This document shows, in pieces, positions 35,670 to 44,698 of a stretch of DNA of 64,000 nt. Where the stretch lies: positions 168,940 through 232,939 of the forward strand of contig NZ_QKZK01000001.1 of assembly GCF_003254275.1 (NCBI RefSeq), written 5' to 3'. How positions within the stretch are numbered: the first letter of the stretch is position 1; each line of letters begins with the position of its first letter. The notes below the pieces were generated by a model. The model ran no database searches. It worked only from the letters and a program-made list of their open reading frames with translations, and was not told the DNA's origin. A program made the position numbers and the translations under genes. Source of the DNA: Breznakibacter xylanolyticus. GTDB lineage: Bacteria; Bacteroidota; Bacteroidia; Bacteroidales; Marinilabiliaceae.

Positions 35670-37532
35670 TTATGGCATCAACTCAATGATGGTGGCACTT
35701 TTGGCAGGTACCCGAATGGTTTTCAGGTCGCTGACGGCCTTGCCCGAAATGACATCCTTGCCGGTTTTAAAGTCCTTGAGGATTTCGACAAAACGACTGG
35801 TGTCAATGGTTTTGGCATCTTCCTCGGCATTGTTGAGAATCACCATCACGGCCTGATGACCCAGCGTTCTGAAGTACACGTACACTTCGTCGGCCGGGAT
35901 GAAATGGGTGAGCTTTCCCTTGTGCAGCACGGGGTTGCCTTTTCGGTAGTTGAACACTTTGGCCATGTAATCCCAGGCTTCGTTCTGTTTGTGGTTGCGT
36001 CCTTTGGGGGTGAAGGCATTGAGGGTGTCGCCGGGCCATCCGCCGGGAAAGTCTTCGCGCAAAAAGCTGTGACCATCAAAGCCGTTGCCGGTCATCAAAA
36101 TCTCCGATCCGTAATAGAGCTGCGGCGTGCCCCGCGTGGTAGCTAAAAAGGCCATGGCCATTTTAAACTTCCGCACATCGTTCTTCAGGAAATACATCAT
36201 GCGGCCAATGTCGTGGTTTTCGGCAAAGGTGACCAGATTGTCGGGGTTGGGGTAAAGATGGTCGTCGGCCAGAATGTCGTACAGGCGCACCAATCCATCG
36301 TCCCAGGTTTCCTTCTCGTTGAAGGCTCGGCGCATGGCTTCCATCAGCGGGAAGTCGAAGATGCTGGGCAATTCCGAGTTGTAGCCGTCGCGGTTGGGGA
36401 AATCTTTTTGCCAATAAGCCAGTTTTGAGGGCGATGAGATCCACGATTCGCCCACAATGTTAAAGTTGGGATACTCACGGCGCACACGCAGGTTCCACTC
36501 GCGCATGGCTTCTTTGTCGGGGTAGGGATACGTGTCCTGACGAATGCCCTGCAGTCCGGCATATTCGACCCACCAAATGCTGTTCTGAATCATGTAATTG
36601 GCCAACAGCGGGTTTTGCAAGTTGAGGTCGGGCATCGAGTTATCGAACCATCCCCGGGTGGCCACGGCCAGATCGTGCTGCGACACGTGCGGATCGGAGA
36701 CCGTGGAGAGGCGATAGTTCGAACGGGTAAAGCCGTTCCATTGGTTGATCCAGTCGGCTGCCGGTAGGTCATTCATCCACCAGTGGCCGGTGCCGCAATG
36801 GTTAAACACCATGTCCATGATGACTTTGATGCCTTTTTGGCGGGCGGCATCTACCAATTGTTTGAAATCGTCGTTGGTTCCCAGTCGGGCATCGATGCGG
36901 TAAAAGTCGGTGATGGCATAGCCGTGGTACGACGACTGTGGCATGTTGTTCTCCTGCACGGGGTTGATCCAAATGGCTGTCATGCCCAAATCGCGTATGT
37001 AGTCCAGATGGTCGCTGATGCCTTTGAGGTCACCGCCATGGCGTCCGTAAGGTTCCTTGCGGTTCATTTGTTCAATCATGCCGGGCATGTTGTCGTTGGC
37101 CGGATTGCCGTTGGCAAAACGGTCGGGCATTATCAGGTAAATGGCGTCGCTGCTGCTAAAGCCCTGGCGCATGGCCGAGCCTTCCTGGCGGGGCAACAGG
37201 TCGTAAAGACGCGTGGCCACGGTTTTCTTGCCCGAGGTGAACCGGATGGGCATTTGCCCGGGTTGTGCCGACGGGGCAATCACCACATCTAAAAACAAGT
37301 AGTTGGGGTTGCCGGTTTTGAGCGTGTGCTTGAGTTCTACACCCGGATAATTGATGCTGACATTGCAGGCCGCAATGTTAGGACCATACACCATGATTTG
37401 CAGGTTGGGATTGGCCATGCCCACCCACCAATTGAGGGGTTCAACGCGGGTGATGGCATTTTTTTGTGCCGATGACCAAAATCCTGTAAAAAGCATCATG
37501 ATGGTGCTGATAATGATGAGTGATCTTTTCAT
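35670..37532 (-). CDS. GH13 neopullulanase/cyclomaltodextrinase-like enzyme (SusA-like)
   Basis: The 620-residue protein has a signal peptide (ending WSSAQ), an N-terminal cyclomaltodextrinase-type sandwich (WWVGMANPNL) and a complete GH13 barrel: Asp240 and His245 (VIMDMVFNH), Arg331 and Asp333 nucleophile (GIRQDTYPYP), Glu362 acid/base (IVGESW) and His440-Asp441 (FAENHD). Bacteroides SusA is a periplasmic neopullulanase of this architecture. It is the last gene of the MFS-pgmB-GH65 unit. The degenerate homologue at 29.8 kb shares its full domain plan. Confidence 0.92.
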   Translation of the reverse strand: MKRSLIIISTIMMLFTGFWSSAQKNAITRVEPLNWWVGMANPNLQIMVYGPNIAACNVSINYPGVELKHTLKTGNPNYLFLDVVIAPSAQPGQMPIRFTSGKKTVATRLYDLLPRQEGSAMRQGFSSSDAIYLIMPDRFANGNPANDNMPGMIEQMNRKEPYGRHGGDLKGISDHLDYIRDLGMTAIWINPVQENNMPQSSYHGYAITDFYRIDARLGTNDDFKQLVDAARQKGIKVIMDMVFNHCGTGHWWMNDLPAADWINQWNGFTRSNYRLSTVSDPHVSQHDLAVATRGWFDNSMPDLNLQNPLLANYMIQNSIWWVEYAGLQGIRQDTYPYPDKEAMREWNLRVRREYPNFNIVGESWISSPSKLAYWQKDFPNRDGYNSELPSIFDFPLMEAMRRAFNEKETWDDGLVRLYDILADDHLYPNPDNLVTFAENHDIGRMMYFLKNDVRKFKMAMAFLATTRGTPQLYYGSEILMTGNGFDGHSFLREDFPGGWPGDTLNAFTPKGRNHKQNEAWDYMAKVFNYRKGNPVLHKGKLTHFIPADEVYVYFRTLGHQAVMVILNNAEEDAKTIDTSRFVEILKDFKTGKDVISGKAVSDLKTIRVPAKSATIIELMP

Positions 37533-37675
37533 GAGGTGTGGTAAATATCGGGAGGAACCCTGCAGAAGTCAATCGAAAACCGCACCATCAGCCATGACGG
37601 GCAGCCTGATTTTTGTGTTACCGTGCTGCCCGTGAGTCTGAATGGGGGTATCCTCCCTGTTGATGAATGAATGTT

Positions 37676-39982
37676 TTAACGTGTGATGGTGGTCGACTCG
37701 CCTGCTTTGGCCGTTACCGGTTTTCCATACAGGTAAAGGGACACATCGCCCGAGCCGTGCGCGATGATTTCCACCTGGGTGTGCGACACGCGTATCTCAA
37801 TGTCGTTGCCCATAAAGGTGATGCGGAAGGCATATTCCTGCCATTGCTGGGGGATGATGGGGTTGAGGTGCAGCTGTTGGTTGTACACGCGTTTGCCGCC
37901 AAACCCTTCCACCACCGACATCCAGGTTCCGGCCATGCTGGTGATGTGCAATCCCTCGTGGGCTTCGTGGTTGTAGTCGTCCAGGTCGAGGCGCGAGGTG
38001 CGCAGGTACATTTCGTAAGCCTTGTCGATGTTGCCGATTTTGGCCGCTAAAATGGCATGCACGCATGGCGACAGCGACGACTCATGCACGGTACGTGGTT
38101 CGTAAAAGTTGAAGTTGCGGCGAATGGTCTCCGTGTCGAACTCTTCTTCGAAGACGTAGATGCCTTGCAGTGTGTCGGCCTGCTTGATGAAGCACGAGCG
38201 CAGAATGCGATCCCACGACCAGTGCTGGTTGATGGGGCGTTGTGCCGGGTCGAGGTCGGCGGCCAAAATCTGTTCTTTGTCCATGTAGCCATCCTGTTGC
38301 ATAAACACGTTCAGTTGTTCGTTGAACGGGAAGTGCATGTTGGCGATGATGTGGTTCCATCGTTCGGTTTCTTTTTCATCGAACGAAGTTTTGGCCACGA
38401 TGTCAGCATAGCGGGCAGGGGCATCTTTTTTGACGATGGAGAGTGCCTCTTGTGCGTATTTGAGGCACCACACCGCCATTTTGTTGGTGTACCAGTTGTT
38501 ATTAATGTTGTTTTCGTATTCGTTAGGGCCGGTCACGCCCAACATCACGTATTTATTGCGTTCGTGACTCCAGGTGATGCGCTGGCTCCAAAAGCGGGCA
38601 ATGCCCATGAGCACTTCGGCGCCGTATTCGGCCAAATAGCCATTGTCGCCGGTGTGGCGCAGGTAGTTGTGAATGGCAAAGGCGATGGCACCGTTTCGGT
38701 GAATCTCTTCGAAGGTAATCTCCCACTCGTTGTGGCACTCTTCGCCATTGATGGTCACCATGGGGTAGAGAGCCGCTCCGTTGGTGAATCCCAGTTTTTG
38801 GGCATTCTCAATGGCTTTTTGAAGATGTTTGTATCGATACACCAATAAATTACGGGTTACCTCGGCCGGTGCGGTGGAGATGAAAAAGGGAATGCAATAG
38901 GCTTCGGTGTCCCAGTAGGTGGTGCCACCATATTTTTCGCCGGTAAACCCTTTGGGCCCCACATTTAGGCGGGCATCTTCGCCGGTGTATGTTTGGTTGA
39001 GTTGAAAGATGTTAAAGCGGATGCCTTGCTGGGCTTCCACGTCTCCTTTAATTCGGATGTCGCTGTGGGTCCATTTATCGGCCCATTTGGCTTTGTGTTC
39101 GGCCAGCATCGTGTCGAAGCCTTTGTGCATGGCCGCCTGAGCGCTTTGTGTGGCAGCGTCCACCAAGTGGTCGGGCGCATGGTTCAGACTGCTGCTTACG
39201 GCCACGTACTTAACGATGGTGGCTACTTGTGCCTTGTTTACGGGAATGGTAACGCTGTTGCCGGCCTTGGTAGCTGTTTGTATCATGTCGGCTTTGGCAG
39301 TGACGTTCGCTGAGTCAATTTGCAGGGCGTAACGCATGGCATATCCCACTCTGAAATCGAGCTTTTTTGTTTGCGACAGCAGGGTGGCTTCGCCGGCTTT
39401 GGCGTTGCTCCATAGGATGTTCCAGAATTTTTCGTCGTAATTGGAGTCTTCGTTTTCCACATCGCCATCCAAATAGGGCACAAAGGTGATTTTCCCTGAG
39501 AAGTTGAGAGGGGTCACCGAGTAGCGGATGACGCCGTTTTCGGTGTCGGCCATGCTCAGAAAGCGGATGGCATTTACGCGCAGTTGTTTGCCCGAAGGCA
39601 GCGTGGCATCAAAGGATCGGGAGAGGGTTCCCTCCTTCATGTTGAGCACCCGTTTGAAGTGTGTGGTGGTGGCTGTGGCCAGATCGAGCATCTCACCGTC
39701 GGCCAGCACATCCAAACCAATCCAGTTGGGCGAATTGAGCACTTTGGCGAAGTACTCGGGATACCCGTTTTTCCACCATCCCACGCGTGTTTTGTCGGGG
39801 TAATAGATGCCGGCCACGTAGTTGCCTTGCAGGGTTTTGCCGCTGTATTGCTCTTCAAAGTTGGCGCGCTGCCCCATTTTACCGTTGCCCAGGCTGAAGA
39901 TGCTTTCAGATGAACGGTGCATGTCTGGGTTGAATCCTTCTTCGATGATGCACCATTCGTCGGGGATTAAATATTTTTTCAT
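37676..39982 (-). CDS. GH65 disaccharide phosphorylase, probably maltose phosphorylase
   Basis: The 768-residue cytoplasmic protein has the GH65 layout: N-terminal super-sandwich, helical linker and (alpha/alpha)6 barrel. WDTEAYCIPFF (about 357-367) and VTGPNEYENN with the likely acid Glu488 match maltose phosphorylases, as does the length. The enzyme would split maltose with phosphate into glucose and beta-glucose-1-phosphate, which the adjacent pgmB enzyme needs. Kojibiose or trehalose phosphorylase is possible but less likely beside maltodextrin genes. No signal peptide is present. Confidence 0.9.
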   Translation of the reverse strand: MKKYLIPDEWCIIEEGFNPDMHRSSESIFSLGNGKMGQRANFEEQYSGKTLQGNYVAGIYYPDKTRVGWWKNGYPEYFAKVLNSPNWIGLDVLADGEMLDLATATTTHFKRVLNMKEGTLSRSFDATLPSGKQLRVNAIRFLSMADTENGVIRYSVTPLNFSGKITFVPYLDGDVENEDSNYDEKFWNILWSNAKAGEATLLSQTKKLDFRVGYAMRYALQIDSANVTAKADMIQTATKAGNSVTIPVNKAQVATIVKYVAVSSSLNHAPDHLVDAATQSAQAAMHKGFDTMLAEHKAKWADKWTHSDIRIKGDVEAQQGIRFNIFQLNQTYTGEDARLNVGPKGFTGEKYGGTTYWDTEAYCIPFFISTAPAEVTRNLLVYRYKHLQKAIENAQKLGFTNGAALYPMVTINGEECHNEWEITFEEIHRNGAIAFAIHNYLRHTGDNGYLAEYGAEVLMGIARFWSQRITWSHERNKYVMLGVTGPNEYENNINNNWYTNKMAVWCLKYAQEALSIVKKDAPARYADIVAKTSFDEKETERWNHIIANMHFPFNEQLNVFMQQDGYMDKEQILAADLDPAQRPINQHWSWDRILRSCFIKQADTLQGIYVFEEEFDTETIRRNFNFYEPRTVHESSLSPCVHAILAAKIGNIDKAYEMYLRTSRLDLDDYNHEAHEGLHITSMAGTWMSVVEGFGGKRVYNQQLHLNPIIPQQWQEYAFRITFMGNDIEIRVSHTQVEIIAHGSGDVSLYLYGKPVTAKAGESTTITR

Positions 39983-40021
39983 GGGTTGTTGCTTTTTGAT
40001 ATGTCAGTAAACGATTTCGGT

Positions 40022-40684
40022 TCAGGTTGTTTGGCTGAATGATTTGCGCAGAAGCGCAACGTTCATTTGGTGAAGGCCATCCACCACCAGGTTGGCTTTT
40101 GCCAACACCAGGGGTGAGCCAATGCCCACGCATTTCATGCCGCCGGCCAAAGCAGCTTCCACGCCGGCTTCGGCATCTTCAAACACCACGCAGTTGGCCG
40201 GTTTCACGCCCAATGCCTCGGCTCCTTTGAGGAACACTTCGGGATCGGGTTTGGCTTTGGAGGTACTGTTGCCGTCGATGATGGCATCGAAATATGGCGT
40301 CAGACCCACCCGTTCCAATATGGTAGGGGCGTTTTTACTGGCCGAGCCCAGTGCGGTTTGAATGCCTGCAGCCCGCAATTCGGTCAGAAAGTCTTTGGCT
40401 CCCGGCAGCACTTCGTCGGCCTGCATGCGGGTGATGTATTCCACATATCGGTCGTTTTTGCGGGTGGCCAGTTGTTGTTTTTTCTCGTCATCAAAGGTCA
40501 GTCCGCCAATTTCGAGCAGGATGTCGAGCGAGGCCATGCGGCTCACCCCTTTGAGGCGTTCGTTATCGGTTTCGGTAAAGTCGAATCCCAGCTCGTTGGC
40601 CAGTTCTTTCCAGGCAATATAGTGATATTTAGCTGTGTCGACAATGACTCCGTCGAGGTCGAATAAGCAAGCTTGAATGGTCAT
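40022..40684 (-). CDS. pgmB: Beta-phosphoglucomutase
   Basis: The start at 40684 gives MTIQACLFDLDGVIVDT and 220 residues; an ATG at 40717 abuts the MFS stop but adds a basic stretch foreign to the family. Asp9 and Asp11 are the HAD nucleophile and acid/base, LKGVSRMASLDILLE is the cap-domain specificity region, and GSASKNAP and VVFEDAEAGVEAA supply motifs II-IV. The enzyme converts beta-glucose-1-phosphate to glucose-6-phosphate, completing the GH65 pathway. Confidence 0.94.
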   Translation of the reverse strand: MTIQACLFDLDGVIVDTAKYHYIAWKELANELGFDFTETDNERLKGVSRMASLDILLEIGGLTFDDEKKQQLATRKNDRYVEYITRMQADEVLPGAKDFLTELRAAGIQTALGSASKNAPTILERVGLTPYFDAIIDGNSTSKAKPDPEVFLKGAEALGVKPANCVVFEDAEAGVEAALAGGMKCVGIGSPLVLAKANLVVDGLHQMNVALLRKSFSQTT

Positions 40685-40717
40685 TGGTTTCCTTTTAAGC
40701 AGTCTGTGAATAATCAA

Positions 40718-42049
40718 TTAGTGTGACTTTGCATGAATGTCATCGACAAAGTAAACTGCGATGGCGCCCAGCAACATCGACACGCCGGCCACTATCAGGA
40801 TGTAGATGGCTTGGCCGTCAAAAAAAGTTTTCAGAATGGTGCCGCCCAGCAATCCACTGATGATTTGCGGGCCGGCGATGGTGAAGTTGAAGATCCCCAT
40901 GTAGATGCCCATTTTTTTTGCAGGCAGAGCGCTCGACAGGATGGCAAACGGCATGGAGAGGATGGCCGCCCAAGCAATGCCGATGCCAATCATTGACACG
41001 ATGAGATGATTGGGGTTCGTCAAAAAATACATCGACACAAATCCTAAGCATCCGGCCAATAACGCCAACGCATAAACCGTTTTGCGTCCCCATTGTTTGG
41101 CCAGCCAGGGCATGGCGATGGAAAAGAGCGCTGCGAACAGGCTATATGCGCCAAAGATGATGCCCACCCAGTTGCCCGCTTCGTTGTATTGGGCCGAGCC
41201 GGCATCGCCCACGGGGGTGTGCCAAAAATGCTGAGCCACGGCCGGCGTGGTGTACACCCACATCAGGTACAGGGCAAACCATGCAAAGAATTGCACCACG
41301 GCCAGTTGTACCATGGTTTTGGGCATGGATCGAAGGGTGACCCAAAAGCTTTGCTTTTCTTGTTGTTCGGCTTCACTGATGTTTTTGTACTCGTTGAACT
41401 CGGCAGGGGGGTATTCTTTGGTTTTGAATACGGTTACCAATACGCTGATAATTAGGATTGCACCGCCAATGTAAAACGACCAGATGACCGACTGCGGCAC
41501 TTGTCCGTCAGGGGCTTCGTTACTCACGCCCATCATGTTGGTGAGCACATACGGCAATATCGACCCGATGACGGCACCGGCATTGATCAGAAAGCTTTGG
41601 ATGGAATATCCCACGTTGCGTTGCTCATCGGGCAGCATGTCGGCCACCAATGCCCTAAAGGGTTGAAAGGTGACGTTGAACGAGCCGTCCATGAGGGCGA
41701 AGATGATGGCGCCAAAAAGCACCGGAGCCATCCATGCCACCACCATTGAGGCGTTGGGCATCATGAACATGGCCAGCATCGATACCAATGCCCCACCCAG
41801 AATGTAAGGCAAACGTCTGCCCAAGCGGTTCCAGGTACGGTCGCTCACGTGACCCACGATGGGTTGCACGATGAGCCCCATGATGGGGGCGGCCAGCCAA
41901 AACAGTGGCAGGTGGTGCAAGTCGGCTCCCAGATTGGAAAGGATGCGGCTGGCGTTGGCGTTTTGAAGGGCAAAGCCAAATTGAACCCCCAGGAATCCGA
42001 AGCTGATGTTCCAGATTTGCCAAAACGAAAGTTTGGGTAACTGTCTCAT
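40718..42049 (-). CDS. MFS sugar transporter (SLC45/GPH-like), probably maltose importer
   Basis: The 443-residue protein has about 12 membrane helices and the family motif VGHVSDRTWNRLGRRLPYI (about residues 64-82), typical of glycoside-cation symporters and SLC45-like sugar/proton symporters. It heads the unit with pgmB, GH65 and GH13, so maltose or a short maltodextrin is the expected substrate across the inner membrane. Upstream lie a possible -7 box and two LacI-type operator sites. Confidence 0.9.
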   Translation of the reverse strand: MRQLPKLSFWQIWNISFGFLGVQFGFALQNANASRILSNLGADLHHLPLFWLAAPIMGLIVQPIVGHVSDRTWNRLGRRLPYILGGALVSMLAMFMMPNASMVVAWMAPVLFGAIIFALMDGSFNVTFQPFRALVADMLPDEQRNVGYSIQSFLINAGAVIGSILPYVLTNMMGVSNEAPDGQVPQSVIWSFYIGGAILIISVLVTVFKTKEYPPAEFNEYKNISEAEQQEKQSFWVTLRSMPKTMVQLAVVQFFAWFALYLMWVYTTPAVAQHFWHTPVGDAGSAQYNEAGNWVGIIFGAYSLFAALFSIAMPWLAKQWGRKTVYALALLAGCLGFVSMYFLTNPNHLIVSMIGIGIAWAAILSMPFAILSSALPAKKMGIYMGIFNFTIAGPQIISGLLGGTILKTFFDGQAIYILIVAGVSMLLGAIAVYFVDDIHAKSH

Positions 42050-42253
42050 GTGTTTAATAATGTATTAACGATGTATTCGAGTGGCCATTTCGATGCGATC
42101 GACCATTGGCCGGAGCCGGTGGCGTGGATGCAAAAATGTGCCGGTGGTTGCCAATGAACACAACAACCAACCATCCATGTGTGAACAGAAGAGAGGTGAG
42201 CTGGAAAGGTGCCCGAAAGTCTAATAAAAATCCGAAAAGGTCTAAATCCGATT

Positions 42254-42261
42254 CAAAATTA
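42254..42261 (-). promoter_or_regulatory. Candidate -7 box for the maltose operon
   Basis: The minus strand reads TAATTTTG, matching TAnnTTTG, about 205 bases upstream of the MFS start; no clear -33 box is visible. If used, it leaves a long leader (about 42050-42247). Confidence 0.35.
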
Positions 42262-42342
42262 TGCCATTTGCATTAGAAATGCCAGTGTTGTGATTTGCGA
42301 ATGGTTGAAAAACAGGGGCATTAATGCTTGGAAGTGCCATTT

Positions 42343-42352
42343 CAAACGTTTG
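42343..42352. promoter_or_regulatory. LacI-type operator, maltose operon site 1
   Basis: CAAACGTTTG is a perfect 10-bp palindrome with a central CG, the core of the LacI-family operator pattern. It lies about 86 bases upstream of the candidate -7 box. Confidence 0.65.
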
Positions 42353-42408
42353 CAGAGGGTGTGAAAAAATGTGAATGGGAGGTGATGTTTTTTTACATCA
42401 TCCTGGTG

Positions 42409-42418
42409 CAAACGTTTT
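42409..42418. promoter_or_regulatory. LacI-type operator, maltose operon site 2
   Basis: CAAACGTTTT matches site 1 with one mismatch and is preceded by TG, like the susC site flank. The centres of sites 1 and 2 are 66 bases apart, about six helical turns. Confidence 0.5.
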
Positions 42419-42430
42419 CGGAAAGGTTTT

Positions 42431-42799
42431 TTATTCAGCGATGCTGATGATTTCGGTCACCACATAATTGCTCATACCGCGCCAGGGAAGCGGGTGTAGG
42501 TATTCGTTGTAACGCACTTCAATCTCTTTACCGCTGTTGAGCTCCAGGATGCGGGCAATGCTGTCGTTGGCCACGCTAAAGTCAAATTCGTTGCTTTGAA
42601 TGGCTCCCGGGTTTTTGGTTTTGAAGCCCGATTGAATGAGGCGGCCTTCCCATGTTTTAAATACATAGCCTTTGTAAACCAAAAAGTTGAGATTGCCGGC
42701 CTTCACGCCCTGTCCAAATACAAAATAGTAGCGCCAATAAATGGTTCCGGCAATGGTCAAAACGATCATGAGGCTGAGGAGGAATAAGAATTTTTTCAT
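42431..42799 (-). CDS. Small membrane-anchored protein of Bacteroidota-conserved type
   Basis: The start at 42799 (MKKFLFLLSLMIVLTIAGTI) gives 122 residues; the frame upstream to 42862 has no coding support. One N-terminal membrane helix is followed by a compact beta domain (FGQGVKAGNLNFLVYKGYVF, KTWEGRLIQ, DSIARIL). Relatives in Bacteroidota are sometimes labelled 6-phosphogluconate dehydrogenase in databases; nothing in the sequence resembles that enzyme, and I regard the label as an error. It lies 38 bases downstream of the lacI-type gene on the same strand. Confidence 0.65.
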   Translation of the reverse strand: MKKFLFLLSLMIVLTIAGTIYWRYYFVFGQGVKAGNLNFLVYKGYVFKTWEGRLIQSGFKTKNPGAIQSNEFDFSVANDSIARILELNSGKEIEVRYNEYLHPLPWRGMSNYVVTEIISIAE

Positions 42800-42836
42800 G
42801 TTGTTGGGTAATAAGATTAAGGAATGATAGACGAGA

Positions 42837-43853
42837 TTATATGGTGGTTGATTCGCGCACAATGAGTTCGGGTGTCAGCACCCGGGTGTGAAAGGCTTCG
42901 GCCAGGTCGGGGTTGCTGATGCGCGTGAGGAGCATGCGCGTGGATTCCTGTCCGATTTCATACCCTTTTTGACCCACGGTTGAGAGGGAGGGGGAGGAAA
43001 TGGTGGCATTGGGGCCGTCACCAAAGCCAATGACTTTAATTTGTGTGGGAATCTTGTACCCGTTTTTCATGAGTAGCTGCATGGCTGCGATGGCTGTTGA
43101 ATCGTTCACGGCAAAAATGCCATCGATGTGCGGAGCCAACGACAGTATGGCGTCGGCTTGTTTTGTCACATCATCCCGTGTGTCGCAGCGCATGAAAAGT
43201 GATGGGTTGATGGCGAGTTCGTTTTGCTCGTGGGCCAATTTGTACCCATCAAGACGCTGTTTGCCAATGAGCATGTGCAGTGGAGCTCCCAGCATGAGAA
43301 TTTGTTTGCATCCCAGGCTAATGAGGTGTTGGGTGGCGATTCGCGCTCCTTCCCGGTCATCTACAATCACTCGATCCGATTCAATTTCTTCGCACACCCG
43401 GTCGAAAAAAACGATGGGTGTGTTGTTTTCAACAATGCGCTGAAATGGTTCGGAGTTGCGGGTGGTTTTGCTTACCGATATCAGGATGCCATCGACCTGG
43501 CTGTCGAGTAACGCCTGTATGTTAATGGCTTCGCGGGCGTCGTTTTCGTTGCTTTGGCACATCATTACTTTGTACCCTGCAGCATAGGCTACATCTTCAA
43601 TGCCACTGATGACCGATGAAAAAAAGTGGTGCACGATTTCGGGAATAATCACCCCAATGGTAAAGGTTTTGGAGCTTCGCAGGCTCAATGCCAGGGCATT
43701 GGGGCGGTATTTTACCTTTTCGGCAAAGGTCTGAACCAGTTTTTTGGTCTCGGGGCTGATGTCGGGATGGTTCTTGAGCGCCCGACTGACGGTCGATGGC
43801 GATATTTCGAGAATGCGAGCAATGTCTTTTATGGTGATTTGGTGGGTTTTCAT
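42837..43853 (-). CDS. LacI family transcriptional regulator of the alpha-glucan locus
   Basis: The 338-residue protein has the LacI helix-turn-helix (TIKDIARILEISPSTVSRAL), the hinge helix with YRPNALALSLRS, and a periplasmic-binding-protein-like sensor domain (GVIIPEI, DGILISVS, DRVIVDDREGA, GIFAVNDSTAIAAM). It sits between the maltose operon and the susC operon, both of which have CAAACGTTTG sites in their upstream regions. The ligand is probably maltose, a phosphosugar or a maltodextrin. The leader carries element copy B. Confidence 0.93.
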   Translation of the reverse strand: MKTHQITIKDIARILEISPSTVSRALKNHPDISPETKKLVQTFAEKVKYRPNALALSLRSSKTFTIGVIIPEIVHHFFSSVISGIEDVAYAAGYKVMMCQSNENDAREAINIQALLDSQVDGILISVSKTTRNSEPFQRIVENNTPIVFFDRVCEEIESDRVIVDDREGARIATQHLISLGCKQILMLGAPLHMLIGKQRLDGYKLAHEQNELAINPSLFMRCDTRDDVTKQADAILSLAPHIDGIFAVNDSTAIAAMQLLMKNGYKIPTQIKVIGFGDGPNATISSPSLSTVGQKGYEIGQESTRMLLTRISNPDLAEAFHTRVLTPELIVRESTTI

Positions 43854-43870
43854 ATGTCTATATTTTATTT

Positions 43871-43960
43871 TTCAATGGCCATGTGGAACTCGCCTAATCA
43901 TTGGCTTCGCCGATCTGCGATTCTCGTGTGTGAGTAAAGGTTACTCATGGCTCGTTTCAT
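43871..43960 (-). repeat. Leader element, copy B (upstream of lacI-type gene)
   Basis: Read on the minus strand the stretch opens with ATGAAACGAGCCATGAG and encodes MKRAMSNLYSHTRIADRRSQ, a stop, and in the same frame LGEFHMAIEK then TAA, 15-20 bases before the regulator start. It aligns with copy A at 17106-17180, including the peptide pieces KRA-SN-Y-H-RI and GEF---IEK. It might be a translated leader (20 codons) or the remnant of a mobile or duplicated sequence. Confidence 0.6.
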
Positions 43961-44478
43961 GTGTTTTGTAAAAATTAAGATGTGAGTATCAGGACGCAAG
44001 ACAATGAACTTTGATAATCATGTTACAATGTTATTTAGCTTAGTCTTAATCGAATAAAAGACAAGAAGATAGTTAGACTTGAGACAGATAAATTAGACTG
44101 AAAAGCCAAAAAGAATAGATCTAAATATCTTTCTTCATCTCATCCTCAGTCTCATCGTTTCACGTCTTTTTATCTTAACTAACAGATATAAATTGTGATT
44201 TGACCCTTTCAGTCCATAATGGTGGATCATTTAATGGAATTTTTGGTTTTTTATTCTTGCATCTCATGCAGTGGTTTGAGTTGTTAAAAATAGTCTTTTT
44301 CATGGTTTGGATGGTATGTGTTCATTCTTTGATGGGGCTATTTTTTCAATGTTGTGGCTTGTTTCGTGTCTCTGAATCATTTGTTCAGACACTTTTGTTG
44401 CGTTAAGCAGTAAAAAATAAATTCTCAAAACATGTTTTACAGCATGTTTTTAATCTGCAAACGAAACCGCAATCGTCA
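43961..44478. other. Gap between regulator and susC promoter
   Basis: This AT-rich stretch has no supported gene; a 68-codon hydrophobic frame at 44200-44406 lacks family features. ACATGTTTTACAGCATGTTTT at about 44430 is a short direct repeat, and GCAAACG at 44457-44463 is an operator half-site. Confidence 0.4.
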
Positions 44479-44494
44479 CCGCAAACGTTTGCGG
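44479..44494. promoter_or_regulatory. LacI-type operator upstream of susC
   Basis: CCGCAAACGTTTGCGG is a perfect 16-bp palindrome that extends the CAAACGTTTG core of the maltose operon sites. It lies upstream of the -33 region of the susC promoter, centred about 72 bases before the -7 box, a position that favours activation over simple blocking. Confidence 0.8.
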
Positions 44495-44535
44495 AAAGAT
44501 AGATGTAAATTATTGATTCCCACTGTTAAAAACTG

Positions 44536-44566
44536 TTTACTTTCTCAATTTTATGCCATAGCTTTG
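44536..44566 (+). promoter_or_regulatory. susC promoter (-33 and -7 boxes)
   Basis: TTTA at 44536-44539 and TAGCTTTG at 44559-44566 fit TTTG-N19-TAnnTTTG with one mismatch. Transcription would start near 44573, giving a leader of about 125 bases. Confidence 0.65.
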
Positions 44567-44698
44567 TCATGTCCATCTGAATAAAAGAGGGTGAAAGGAA
44601 AGGTGCCCTTTTTACAGAAAGTCTTCTAAATTTCACGACAAGGTTCCAATCCGAATTAGGAATCATAATGCATTGTTAAATTATTAATTCATTTTTTT

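Noticed and set aside
38057-38848. 263-codon plus-strand open frame opposite GH65
   Set aside because: It is the complement of a well supported GH65 coding region and has no recognisable domain.
42431-42799. 6-phosphogluconate dehydrogenase label for the small protein
   Set aside because: At 122 residues with a membrane anchor and no Rossmann motif it cannot be that enzyme.
44200-44406. 68-codon hydrophobic open frame upstream of susC
   Set aside because: No family features and no conserved start context; it lies in the regulatory gap and is more likely chance.
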